A DNA stretch of 64,000 nt from Chlorobium sp. (GTDB lineage: Bacteria; Bacteroidota; Chlorobiia; Chlorobiales; Chlorobiaceae). Shown here piece after piece: positions 1-7,596 of the stretch. Location: NCBI RefSeq assembly GCF_021740465.1, contig NZ_JAIOZR010000002.1, forward strand, positions 102,332 to 166,331. Reading direction: 5' to 3'. The notes beneath the pieces were generated by a model that saw only the letters and a program-made list of their open reading frames with translations, was not told where the DNA came from and did no database searches. Position numbers and translations under genes: made by a program. Positions within the stretch are counted from its first letter, which is position 1, and every line of letters begins with the position of its first letter.

Positions 1-1
1 T

Positions 2-112
2 TTCGTTCCGGCATGGATATACCGGTTTGTCGGCTCCATGAACTGGAAAAAACGGGCACGCCGCAACGGCATCCGGCACCGGCTGGGAGAGAGGCCATAC
101 CAGGAGGCGTAA
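2..112 (+). CDS. C-terminal fragment of an unidentified protein (cut by window start)
   Basis: An open frame enters from the left edge and ends at a TAA at 110-112. It encodes about 36 residues with a very basic tail (several Arg/Lys, ending ERPYQEA). There is no start codon inside the window, so only the C-terminus would be present. I do not recognise the family. The same bases are open in another frame too, so coding is only a suggestion from the position just upstream of the DUF4405 gene. Confidence 0.2.
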   Translation, partial: FVPAWIYRFVGSMNWKKRARRNGIRHRLGERPYQEA

Positions 113-265
113 AAAGAGACCGGACTGGCATTATTTCCACCATATTTAGGCTGATGCCGATCCTGCTGCAGGTTTTCGCTCTTTTTGCCGTCATAAAGGT
201 TGTAATCAATGCACTGGCAGCAATCCATCGCATCGGCAGAATCTCTGAGCAAACAAGACGAAACT

Positions 266-754
266 ATGAGCACATCAATGAAATCGTGGGCAACGCCCCT
301 TGCAATCGGCAGCTTCATCATTCTGGCCGTTACCGGCCTCCTTATGTTCTTCAAGATCGAGGGGGGCTACATCAAGCCGGTGCACGAGTGGCTGAGCTGG
401 CTGATGGTGGCCGGCGTCGTGCTGCACACCGTCGCCAACTGGAAAGCGTTTCTCTCCTACTTCTCGAAAATCCCGGCGGTTTCGATCATCTCGGTCGGCA
501 TCGTCGTCACGGCGCTTGCGGTGTTCATGCCCGCGTCCCGCGAGGGAGGCAACCCGAAAATGAAGATGATGAAGGCCATCGAATCGGCCAGGCTAGAGAC
601 GGTAGCAGAACTTGCAGGAAAGGAGAGCGAAGAAATCGTCACGACCCTCGAAAAGAAAGGCATCAGCGTAAGCGATCCGTCCATGACCATCCGCCAGATC
701 GCCAAACAGAACCAGAAGAAAGAGATGGAGGTGCTCGGGCTGGTGTTCAGATGA
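266..754 (+). CDS. DUF4405-like small integral membrane protein
   Basis: A 162-residue protein. Two hydrophobic segments near the N-terminus (about residues 10-27 and 35-60) surround a HEW...H pattern of histidines, and a third hydrophobic segment lies near residues 70-90. This fits the DUF4405 family of putative haem-binding cytochrome-b-like membrane proteins. The C-terminal third is soluble and charged, ending in a short helix-rich motif (KKGISVSDPSMTIRQIA). The ATG at 266 is preferred because upstream extension adds a non-conserved segment without a clear ribosome site. The function is not established; a role in membrane electron transfer is inferred from the fold only. The 3' end of this gene and its terminator recur at 2697 and 3638. 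Confidence 0.7.
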   Translation: MSTSMKSWATPLAIGSFIILAVTGLLMFFKIEGGYIKPVHEWLSWLMVAGVVLHTVANWKAFLSYFSKIPAVSIISVGIVVTALAVFMPASREGGNPKMKMMKAIESARLETVAELAGKESEEIVTTLEKKGISVSDPSMTIRQIAKQNQKKEMEVLGLVFR

Positions 755-803
755 GCCGCAGCTATCCTGTACGTTTAAAGCCGGGCATCGTCCCGGCTTT
801 TTT
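656..803 (+). repeat. Direct repeat, copy 1 (3' end of DUF4405 gene plus terminator)
   Basis: This segment contains the last ~30 codons of the DUF4405 gene, its stop codon and the following hairpin. It is nearly repeated at 2697-2847 and, with an internal deletion, at 3638-3722. The three share GGCATCAGCGTAAGCGATCC (GGCCTC... in copy 2) at the left and the same hairpin at the right. Sequence outside these limits does not match between copies. Confidence 0.9.
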
Positions 804-805
804 AT
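777..805 (+). terminator. Rho-independent terminator of the DUF4405 gene
   Basis: A 9-bp perfect stem, AAAGCCGGG (777-785) with CCCGGCTTT (792-800), closes a CATCGT loop and is followed by a T-run. It lies 22 bp after the stop codon. The identical hairpin recurs in repeat copies 2 and 3. Confidence 0.9.
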
Positions 806-849
806 TATAATTTCATTAAGGAGATCCCGATCAGAGGAGGTAAAGATCT

Positions 850-1077
850 ATGAAGACGAAAGAATTTGATAAAGCGTTTGATGAAGGAAAGGATGTTACT
901 GTTTACCTTGATTTGGGCAAGGCCCGACGCGTAAAACAGCTGCATAAACGGGTGAATGTCGATTTTCCGGTATGGATGATCGACTCGCTCGATAAAGAGG
1001 CAACACGGCTTGGCGTTTCGCGACAGTCCCTGATAAAGGTCTGGCTTGCCGAACGGCTTCAGCAACAGAAGGGATGA
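850..1077 (+). CDS. CopG/BrnA-like orphan antitoxin
   Basis: A 75-residue protein with the ribbon-helix-helix signature of BrnA/CopG antitoxins: RVNVDFPVWMIDSLDKEA followed by RLGVSRQSLIKVWLAERL. A strong ribosome site, GAGGAGG, lies 8 bp before the ATG. Such proteins bind DNA as dimers and normally neutralise a BrnT-type or related RNase toxin encoded next door. No toxin gene is visible upstream (DUF4405 terminator) or downstream (converging antitoxin gene). It is therefore either an orphan that lost its partner, a trans-acting antitoxin, or simply a small repressor. It is the first gene of the cassette between repeat copies 1 and 2. Confidence 0.75.
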   Translation: MKTKEFDKAFDEGKDVTVYLDLGKARRVKQLHKRVNVDFPVWMIDSLDKEATRLGVSRQSLIKVWLAERLQQQKG

Positions 1078-1132
1078 ACCGCATTGATTCCGCCGTAACT
1101 CACCGGTTCGATAGTTCATATACGAAAGTCAC

Positions 1133-2146
1133 TCAGAGAGCTTTCAGATCGAATCCGTACCTGAGATAGCTGATCATTCCATTGCCGCCATGGATATTTT
1201 CTATCCATGCGTTTTCATTGTGGCTGATGGCGATAATCTCTTTCGTACCAGTCTTCAGAAATGCAGTGGCAACGGTGTTCAGCGTATCAAGCTCTTTGGC
1301 TGAAAACTTTTCCGCGTCGAAAGAACGGCTTTCAGCCGGAAAAAACCGTTCTCCGGTTCCGCCATCAGGGAATTCCTGCTCACTGATGGTGAGGTCTCCT
1401 TTTTTCCCCATCCACTCGAAAATACTGTTGAAATTATCCGGAACCGGTCCCAACGGGATAGCGCAGTAACGGGTGCCACTGATCGAAAACCCCGATCGTT
1501 TAAAGTGCAGAAAGTCGGCATAGAACAACAGCTTGTTTAGTTTGGTCTTCCAGGGCTTGAGTTTTTCCGCAAAAAAGACAACCATTTCGCCGATCTTTTC
1601 AAGGCTCGGTTTCAGGTATCCCGAGTATTCATCGGGCAATTTGGAGCCCATAAGGTATTCTTCGATGTCTACGCAGTTTGTTTTTTTTCGGTTTTCTATC
1701 AGCTGCTGAATTCTGGCGTTCAATTTTTCAAGTTGATTTCCCTTCAATGCGCCGCTCAGGCATACGATTTTCCGGAACTCCTCAGGATCCTGGGCAACCT
1801 GTATCAATCGGGCGTTCGATTCGCTTGGAACTTCTCCCTGCTCATAATTTCTGTAGGTGTTTGTTCCGAGTCCGAGCACTTCCGCCATTTTTGCAGCTGA
1901 AAGCCCGTAGGCCCCGCGTATTGATCTGATTTCTTCGGGAAAGGGCAGGTTGTGTTCGTCGCGATACTGGTTGTAGACCTGAACAAGGTTGATGTCATCG
2001 AGTTCAGTGGATGTGAACTGCTGTTGCGTATCGTTGCAGCGGTATACATGGTAACAAACCGGGTATTCCTTTTTTCGGAATATCATGGTTCGCGCTTCTT
2101 TTATAAGCGTCATTTCCCTACCGCTCATCGGGCTTTTCATGGTCAT
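1133..2146 (-). CDS. MqsA-type HTH antitoxin fused to a Panacea (SocA/DUF4065) domain
   Basis: A 337-residue protein in two parts. The N-terminal half resembles the YgiT/MqsA antitoxin family: a CYHVYRC-type region, then ELDDINLVQVYNQYR and an HTH (about residues 72-105) with IRSIRGAYGLSAAKMAEVLG and YRNYEQGEVPS. The C-terminal half (about residues 175-337) looks like the Panacea/SocA domain: KLNKLLFYADFLHFKRSG and a conserved GPVPDNFNSIFEWM stretch. Panacea domains act as neutralising chaperone-like modules in PanAT toxin-antitoxin systems. It overlaps the upstream toxin gene by 4 bp (ATGA), so the pair is translationally coupled with toxin first. It probably represses its own promoter through the HTH. 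Confidence 0.8.
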   Translation of the reverse strand: MTMKSPMSGREMTLIKEARTMIFRKKEYPVCYHVYRCNDTQQQFTSTELDDINLVQVYNQYRDEHNLPFPEEIRSIRGAYGLSAAKMAEVLGLGTNTYRNYEQGEVPSESNARLIQVAQDPEEFRKIVCLSGALKGNQLEKLNARIQQLIENRKKTNCVDIEEYLMGSKLPDEYSGYLKPSLEKIGEMVVFFAEKLKPWKTKLNKLLFYADFLHFKRSGFSISGTRYCAIPLGPVPDNFNSIFEWMGKKGDLTISEQEFPDGGTGERFFPAESRSFDAEKFSAKELDTLNTVATAFLKTGTKEIIAISHNENAWIENIHGGNGMISYLRYGFDLKAL

Positions 2147-2499
2147 TCTGTTTTGAGAGGATATGGCATCCTGTGTTCGGCAATGTGAAACGAAATGCAG
2201 ATAACGCTCGTGTCAGGCAATCCTTTAGTGATTTTGATATAGATTTCGCGTCGTTTCACCTCTTTTCCGAACACCCACATTTCAGGCCCTTTGTTCAGGA
2301 TGTCATCGATGGGCCCGTCGCTGTAATCCTCAGCCTCGAGATTTTCGATTATTTTTTGTCTGTCCACGGGTCTTATTTCAAGGTCGAGCAGTGTCTGGGC
2401 ATTTTTGCCCCGGTCATCCCGGAATACAATGCTCCATATTCTCAGCTTGCCCTTGAAGTCCTGAAGAAATGCATGGACCTGATGTTTTGTTGCTGTCAT
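2143..2499 (-). CDS. MqsR-like toxin of the MqsA-Panacea pair
   Basis: A 118-residue protein immediately upstream of the Panacea antitoxin, sharing 4 bp with it. The C-terminal part, EMWVFGKEVKRREIYIKI then ISFHIAEHRMPYPLK, matches the small toxins annotated as MqsR-family in many bacteria: RelE/MqsR-like fold, likely ribosome-dependent or free mRNA endonuclease. The family assignment rests on this pattern and on the partner, so the mechanism is inferred. The ATG at 2499 is preferred over an in-frame GTG at 2511. The toxin-first gene order is shared with mqsRA. Confidence 0.65.
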   Translation of the reverse strand: MTATKHQVHAFLQDFKGKLRIWSIVFRDDRGKNAQTLLDLEIRPVDRQKIIENLEAEDYSDGPIDDILNKGPEMWVFGKEVKRREIYIKITKGLPDTSVICISFHIAEHRMPYPLKTE

Positions 2500-2521
2500 T
2501 GCACAGGGCACGTGTCAGAGA

Positions 2522-2550
2522 AAAACCGACTTCGGGTTGTTTCCGGTTTT
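2522..2550. promoter_or_regulatory. Cluster of AACC/GGTT half-sites: candidate antitoxin operator
   Basis: Just upstream of the toxin start lie AAAACCG (2522-2528), CGGGTT (2533-2538) and CGGTTTT (2544-2550). They form overlapping inverted repeats (AACC-N7-GGTT and AAAACCG-N15-CGGTTTT). E. coli MqsA binds AACCT-N3-AGGTT palindromes, so these half-sites are plausible binding sites for the MqsA-type HTH of this antitoxin. Spacing differs from the E. coli operator. Confidence 0.35.
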
Positions 2551-2645
2551 GCTATAAAGTTGATAAAAAAGATCATTAAAGCCAAAATATTTACTTTAAA
2601 GTTTTTTGGTTGGCTCTGTGAAGGAACGGCACAATCCGCTGAACT

Positions 2646-2667
2646 GTGCTCCTGTTTAACAGAGCAC
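2646..2667. other. Imperfect inverted repeat upstream of the toxin gene
   Basis: GTGCT-(C)-CTGT, loop TTA, ACAG-AGCAC: a 9-bp stem with one bulged C. It has no T-run on either strand. It could be an operator or a structured leader in front of the toxin gene. Confidence 0.3.
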
Positions 2668-2696
2668 TTGTTCTTTGAACAACCCGATTTCCTGTC

Positions 2697-2847
2697 CGGA
2701 AAGGCCTCAGCGTAAGCGATCCGTCCATGTCCATTTGCCAGATCGCCAAGCAGAACCAGACGAAGGAGATGGGGGTGCTCGGGCTGATGTTCAGATGAGC
2801 GGCAGCTATCCTGTACGTTTAAAGCCGGGCATCGTCCCGGCTTTTTT
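2697..2847 (+). repeat. Direct repeat, copy 2 (orphan DUF4405 3' end plus terminator)
   Basis: About 150 bp matching 656-803 with scattered substitutions. The original reading frame is preserved without a stop for about 30 codons (KGLSVSDPSMSICQIAKQNQ... to LMFR and TGA), but no gene precedes it. The hairpin AAAGCCGGG/CCCGGCTTT (2821-2829/2836-2844) with T7 is intact and still looks like a functional terminator. Confidence 0.9.
2821..2847 (+). terminator. Duplicated terminator in repeat copy 2
   Basis: Identical stem and loop to the DUF4405 terminator, followed by seven T. There is no intact plus-strand gene directly upstream of it, so it acts at most as an insulator between cassettes. Confidence 0.8.
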
Positions 2848-2850
2848 TAT

Positions 2851-3205
2851 TTCGGTTTCCAACGTGATAAAGGAGCGGGCACTCGGATATGTGATTGCGG
2901 GTGGAGTTAATCCGGCATGGGAATGAGCCTGTCAAGTTTGCTTTCACACTGAACATGCGCCCGATGATGGGGCGCCACCCTGAAAAAGAAGCGGTACTAC
3001 GCCGCAAGCGCCATCGCGTACGTGTGCAGGATGATGAAGTTCATCTGTGCATTTGTCCTTGTGTTTTATTGCATTAACGATTTCTTTAGGTCGGTCGCGG
3101 TTTCAGCTCTTCGCCACTATGGCATATATTAAGGAGATAGCGAACTCTTGATATACGCTGATTTTCAAGGCACTTGCAACCCCATAACCCCTAAGCTCAT
3201 AAATC
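2851..3205. other. Gap without a supported gene
   Basis: Only short open frames occur here and none has a ribosome site or a recognisable motif. It lies between repeat copy 2 and the coiled-coil gene and may be decayed accessory DNA. Confidence 0.5.
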
Positions 3206-3607
3206 ATGGAAACACCTCCTGAAGTAAATCCGGCACTTCAGCCGGAGATCGATGACCTCAATGCGCAAATCTCGGAAGCCGAATCTGAAATCGCGCTGAA
3301 CGAAGAAATAATGATGGGTTATTATGCAGAGATGCTGGAGAGTCTCGATTATCCGCCCACCATGGACCTTCCGAAATACACGAAAGAGGAAGTCGAATGG
3401 GCAAAGAAATTCCGTAAAAGCTGCTCTTCTGAACAGGCAGTATACGATATGCCCCCTCCCGGTGGAGGATCGCTAGACCTCTCGCGGCCGATGCTTGGCG
3501 CACTGTTCAGTGCAGGCCTCAAGATCGGGGAGCTGAAAGACCGCATCAAGGAACTCCGAAAGAAGATCGAAGAGCTGCTAGGAATATCGGATTCTGCTGG
3601 TGAGTGA
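3206..3607 (+). CDS. Hypothetical coiled-coil protein
   Basis: A 133-residue acidic protein. Residues ~10-50 (LQPEIDDLNAQISEAESEI) and ~105-128 (GELKDRIKELRKKIEELL) are heptad-like and predict two coiled-coil helices that could pair as a hairpin. Between them is a Pro/Gly-rich turn (MPPPGGGSLDL). No signal peptide or membrane segment is visible. I do not recognise a family. It is the only gene of the cassette between repeat copies 2 and 3. The ribosome site is weak, so the start is uncertain. Confidence 0.5.
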   Translation: METPPEVNPALQPEIDDLNAQISEAESEIALNEEIMMGYYAEMLESLDYPPTMDLPKYTKEEVEWAKKFRKSCSSEQAVYDMPPPGGGSLDLSRPMLGALFSAGLKIGELKDRIKELRKKIEELLGISDSAGE

Positions 3608-3637
3608 GCCGTTCCTGGTTGAGTTGAAATCCTCGCA

Positions 3638-3722
3638 GGGAAAGGCATCAGCGTAAGCGATCCGTCCATAACCAGCGCCCATCCCTCTACGTTTAAAGCC
3701 GGGCATCGTCCCGGCTTTTTTT
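3638..3722 (+). repeat. Direct repeat, copy 3 (internally deleted)
   Basis: It retains the left end of the unit (GGCATCAGCGTAAGCGATCC...), then jumps over about 65 bp to TACGTTTAAAGCCGGGCATC and the hairpin with an eight-T run. It lies just after the coiled-coil gene, so the terminator here may serve that gene. Confidence 0.85.
3695..3722 (+). terminator. Duplicated terminator in repeat copy 3
   Basis: Stem AAAGCCGGG (3695-3703) with CCCGGCTTT (3710-3718), then T-run. It is suitably placed 90 bp after the stop of the coiled-coil gene. Confidence 0.85.
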
Positions 3723-3814
3723 TATGTGCGGTAGAAATAAAAACACAAGAATTACTTTCCCGTGGCAATGAATTGCTATTTTCCGTTAAGTTCCGGCAAA
3801 ATCGGGAAAAATAT

Positions 3815-4054
3815 CTATACTTCTTTCATTCGATCCTTTAATCCAATTGCAAACCATTGAAAACCCGTCACACCATAATAAAGTGGAAAAAAGAGTCGCA
3901 AGAATAGGCATTGAGCTTCTATGATGTAATGCCAAACGAGGTCAATAATCGGGAGAGCCGTCCGCTGATCCAGAAAAGCCACATAATGAAATCGGTCGAT
4001 CAAAAGATAGACTTCTGTTCTGAAGATGAGTTCTTGAAAATCAGGTGTATTCAT
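3815..4054 (-). CDS. Small hypothetical protein
   Basis: A 79-residue open frame in an A+T-rich stretch, rich in aromatic residues with one hydrophobic patch (AQCLFLRLFFPLYYG). The minus-strand sequence just upstream has TATAAT 8 bp from the ATG, which is too close for an ordinary leader. No family is recognised. It may be a fragment or a spurious frame. Confidence 0.25.
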   Translation of the reverse strand: MNTPDFQELIFRTEVYLLIDRFHYVAFLDQRTALPIIDLVWHYIIEAQCLFLRLFFPLYYGVTGFQWFAIGLKDRMKEV

Positions 4055-4414
4055 TTTTTATTATAAATATTGTATATCAAAGGACATATGAAAGTCCTTC
4101 TGAGAATGCATTTCTATACATTATTGGCACGATAATCACGATAGACAAACCCGCAGGCACATACAGCTACTGATTTTTACTGAGGGTTTAACTCACAGGC
4201 AAAGTATTATGGTAATATATCTTATGTTTTTCCGTTCTTTTCTTATGCGAAAAATCAACCTTTTGCTTCTTTGAGCATTGATCAGGAGAATCAGAAAAAG
4301 CTGGTGATTTAATATTTGGATGGAGGGATTCCCTTTGTCACATCCATTCTTGGGAGTCATGGATTCAATCAAGATTCATTTTTTTTGAGTTTATAACACT
4401 GAATAATTGATAAC
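4055..4414. other. A+T-rich leader of the defence operon, no gene seen
   Basis: About 360 bp with no convincing coding frame. It must contain the promoter of the operon starting at 4415, since an in-frame TGA lies 15 bp before the GTG start. I could not pick a confident -35/-10 pair from several A+T-rich candidates. Confidence 0.5.
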
Positions 4415-6469
4415 GTGGATTATTTGTCTTGGAATAATGCTATCGGAGAACGCTTTTTCAATTCAGATAGAAGCGGCGTCCGTGTTTTTCTCTACGTTAC
4501 TATTGACGTAATAAATGAGGTCGGTGCCCCGCATGGCGTTGATAGCGATGATTTTATTGCTGCGGTAAAAGCTGGGCCGCCATGGAATTCCCGGCACGGT
4601 CAGAGCATTTGTCAGCAGGCGCTTCAAGCTTACGAAGCTTGGCGCGATCGACATTTGGAATACCCACCTTACTTGGCATATCTTGCCCTGTTTTCACTTG
4701 CGGCTACTATTCCGGTTCCGGGGTTCTCACGTGCCTCCTACTATCCAGGACTTCGTTTTTTGCTGGGGGAAGAGCCTGCCGCCGGTGGCTATCCCTCTTT
4801 CGACAAGATGTATGCACTCTGGTTTGATCTTGAGGATTGGACCAACCAAGACAAGAACGGCGAACAAGGCATTTTCTATGCTGATATTCTGGGGAAAAGG
4901 GAGTACGTAGGTCTGCCAAAAGCGCAGACAGTGTTGACGGATGATGAACGCCTCAAGCTTCCGTTGCTATTTGCTCATAATGGTTTTGATTCGTCTTCGC
5001 CACCCGCTGACCGTGAACTGGCCGATCTACTCGCACAAGAAAAGCACCACTACCTTCTACCCCACACGAAGCACCTTCTTGAGAGCCATAATTCTGATGA
5101 GTCTGCGGTACGAGAAGTGCTCTTGAATACGATTATGGATGAGCTTGAAGACTGGGATGGAACTGTTCCATCACAAGCGGAACTCGGGGAGGAGACCGGC
5201 GGTTTGTTTGGTCTTCTACGTCTAACGATGACACTTGATATGACCGCTAAGAGGGTTCGCTTTTCTATGCGTTGTAAATCAAATTGCGAGTACCCGGAGG
5301 AAGGACTTCGACTTGTCTGTGAGGATGTTGCGGAGCCACTTTATTGCTATGAGGACGGTGATGGGTGGTCCAGCCTGCTTTCCGAGAGGGAATCACATTT
5401 GCAGATGTTCGATGCTACAATACTTGATTGGCATTCAGGAACGACTTTTGTAGATAACGAACATTTCTGGCGGGCCTCACTGTCAAAGCGACCGGTCAGA
5501 GTCATGGTCAATGCGAGGTCATTTGGCTTTGATGGGTTTGTCGAGGAAAGTCAGATTCCTCAGGCTAAGCCCTTCTATCTGTTAGTTCACTGTGAGCATA
5601 CTGAGAAAATACAAGTTTGGGGCACGGCTTGCTGCAAAGATTTTTTTGAGATTGAGGAGCTTTCCGGCTTACCACAGGGCTGGCGACTGTACTCAATTCA
5701 GCGGGCGGATTCCGACGCTATCATTCGCGATGTTCTACCATTCCTCGCGTTTCCTACTTTATTGCGTATCCGATTTAATAAAGGGTTAAAATTCCGGGGA
5801 AACCAGTATTTCGCGTTTGCATTGCCACTTATTGAAGTTACGGGTGTAACCGAGCCCATAGAACTGTTTTGTAATAATATTCCTTTAAAGTCACATTTTG
5901 ATAATGGTCAATTTAGTATTCCGGATGAGGTGACCGATCGACGGCTTGTAATCGAAGTTCGGCGAGATGGTGAACCTATTCGCAAGAAATCACTATATGC
6001 CTTTGAGCCATCAGCATGGGTTAACAATATTCAAATATCACATTTAGACAGGTTTGGAAAAAGGGGTAATGGTGAGACAAGTCAATCATGTTCCGGCATA
6101 ATTGTTGACGGCTTTGCGCCCCCTGATTTGAGCCTTGGAGTTTTCTTGCCGCCTAGCGAAGGTAATCGAGTCTATTTTATCGGACGAAATGCAGGAGAAA
6201 TTGTTGAGTGCCCAAGAGAAACCATATCAGATGACTGGAAGCCTGTTTGGGCAGTGATTATGAAAAAGAAAGGCAAGGGAAATGCCATCTATTGCGGCCT
6301 CGATCCCTCCGATGAAAAACCGAAAAGAACCCAATGCATGGACCATCAGCGTTTGCGTCTTTGGAAAGAAGTTCTTTGGCACAAACGCAAACGGATTTCT
6401 ATCCCTTCACTTCCTGCACTGCAAGCATTATGGAAGGATTATAAGGAGGTCGCAAATGTTATCCGCTGA
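4415..6469 (+). CDS. Large protein of unknown function, first gene of Druantia-like operon (DruF candidate)
   Basis: A 684-residue soluble protein with no signal peptide or membrane segment. The N-terminus (MDYLSWNNAIGERFF) looks like a conserved family opening, and an aromatic-rich block follows around residues 80-145 (YLAYLALFSLAA, YYPGLRFLLGE, DKMYALWFDLEDW). No catalytic motif is apparent. The start is GTG at 4415, with a stop codon in the same frame just upstream, so it cannot be extended far. It overlaps the next gene by 14 bp. The position before a DUF1998 helicase and a C5 methyltransferase matches druF of type II Druantia; that name is inferred from order and size, not from sequence identity. 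Codon use is more A+T-rich than in the core genes. Confidence 0.6.
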   Translation: MDYLSWNNAIGERFFNSDRSGVRVFLYVTIDVINEVGAPHGVDSDDFIAAVKAGPPWNSRHGQSICQQALQAYEAWRDRHLEYPPYLAYLALFSLAATIPVPGFSRASYYPGLRFLLGEEPAAGGYPSFDKMYALWFDLEDWTNQDKNGEQGIFYADILGKREYVGLPKAQTVLTDDERLKLPLLFAHNGFDSSSPPADRELADLLAQEKHHYLLPHTKHLLESHNSDESAVREVLLNTIMDELEDWDGTVPSQAELGEETGGLFGLLRLTMTLDMTAKRVRFSMRCKSNCEYPEEGLRLVCEDVAEPLYCYEDGDGWSSLLSERESHLQMFDATILDWHSGTTFVDNEHFWRASLSKRPVRVMVNARSFGFDGFVEESQIPQAKPFYLLVHCEHTEKIQVWGTACCKDFFEIEELSGLPQGWRLYSIQRADSDAIIRDVLPFLAFPTLLRIRFNKGLKFRGNQYFAFALPLIEVTGVTEPIELFCNNIPLKSHFDNGQFSIPDEVTDRRLVIEVRRDGEPIRKKSLYAFEPSAWVNNIQISHLDRFGKRGNGETSQSCSGIIVDGFAPPDLSLGVFLPPSEGNRVYFIGRNAGEIVECPRETISDDWKPVWAVIMKKKGKGNAIYCGLDPSDEKPKRTQCMDHQRLRLWKEVLWHKRKRISIPSLPALQALWKDYKEVANVIR

Positions 6470-7442
6470 TCCTAACCGATTGCTTTTTGTCATATCTTCT
6501 CGTGTAAAGATGAGATGGGCTGATTACTGTAACGCCATTGATTTCCTTTCTGCAAACAAATTGAGTGAAGAGCGGACAACTAAAATGGCGACTAGCGGAT
6601 TATTGCAATGCTTTGAAGCCCTCGGACACTGCGATGCGTACTACGAACAGGGGCAGAGTATAATAACAGTTTCACCAGCATCTCTTTGTCGGCTACCACG
6701 GGCAGGATTGCCAGTAGCAGTGCTTGCCGGTGCTCGTTGCCCGAAGACTCAAGAACAGCTCGCCAAAGCAGCAAATGCGCAAAGCGGTTCTATCCAGATC
6801 ATCACTGAACGTTATCCCGGGCCGCTTGGTCTGCTTCCCGACACCATAAAAATTCAATCTGAATCAGATGCAGCGTTGGCTGCGTTCACTGAGAAGCTTG
6901 GTCTTCGTTGCCCAAAAATTCCTCCAGCATGGACGTTCGTGAATTGGTGCGGTACGCTTTTGGAGTACGAAAAAACGCTGGACTACCGTATCACTGAAAA
7001 CTTCGGATGGACTCGTTCCGATTTCTGCGTTAACACACACATGTTCCTACGGACACGATCGGATTCACTTCCTCGTCTTTCTAAATATCTCAATCCAACA
7101 ACAAAACTCCCTGTTTATGTGTTTTTCCGGGATGGTTCAGGAGCAGAGGTGGATCGAAACTGGGGCCGTTATCTAAACCTTAACGCCAGAGGAATAAAGG
7201 TGGTAGCTTATGATGAAAGGAGATACCGGTTGTGCATTCCTGTAAGGATTCCGCTTCCCTCAGTCATATCCAGAACCGTTTGCCTGTGTTCAGGGAAACC
7301 ACCTGTCCATAAATCCGGTGAGGCGCTAGTCCCCGGCTGTGCGTGTGCAGATTGGTTGATGTATGAGGATGTTCCTCCACAGATTGCATTGGTTGCTCTC
7401 TCAAAGGTTGGACAAATACCGGCAAGAGTTGAAATTCGATAA
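6456..7442 (+). CDS. Protein of unknown function, second gene of Druantia-like operon (DruG candidate)
   Basis: A 328-residue soluble protein. The ATG at 6456 is chosen because a perfect AAGGAGG site (6443-6449) lies 6 bp before it, inside the end of the previous gene. The two are therefore translationally coupled. Visible features are a Cys/Gly-rich patch near the C-terminus (CLCSGKPP ... CACADWLMYEDVPPQIALVAL) and Trp-rich segments around residue 160-190. No known nuclease or ATPase motif is seen. The order after the 684-aa protein and before the helicase fits druG of type II Druantia, by context only. Confidence 0.55.
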   Translation: MLSADPNRLLFVISSRVKMRWADYCNAIDFLSANKLSEERTTKMATSGLLQCFEALGHCDAYYEQGQSIITVSPASLCRLPRAGLPVAVLAGARCPKTQEQLAKAANAQSGSIQIITERYPGPLGLLPDTIKIQSESDAALAAFTEKLGLRCPKIPPAWTFVNWCGTLLEYEKTLDYRITENFGWTRSDFCVNTHMFLRTRSDSLPRLSKYLNPTTKLPVYVFFRDGSGAEVDRNWGRYLNLNARGIKVVAYDERRYRLCIPVRIPLPSVISRTVCLCSGKPPVHKSGEALVPGCACADWLMYEDVPPQIALVALSKVGQIPARVEIR

Positions 7443-7596
7443 ACGTTATGCCGTTGATGATATATTTTATGCAAATCACCAAGAGGCAAAAGAACTCCCA
7501 ACCATACTAACCATTGATTGATGCGAATAGTCAGTGTATTAAAGTATTATTGTTGATTAATTCTGTTAGAAAAGCAAGCATTTAAGGACAATCGTT

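Noticed and set aside
13..810. A 265-residue open frame over the DUF4405 gene
   Set aside because: It runs out of frame across the better-supported DUF4405 gene and through its terminator. The product is Arg/Gly/His-rich as expected for a shadow frame.
2675..2926. An 83-residue frame across repeat copy 2
   Set aside because: It is the same shadow frame as above, repeated because the DNA is repeated. The real frame is the orphan DUF4405 tail.
2950..3080. Possible transposase remnant (LKKKRYYAASAIAYVCRMM in one frame)
   Set aside because: The stretch is about 40 residues, stops close on the left and matches no transposase end that I can name with confidence.
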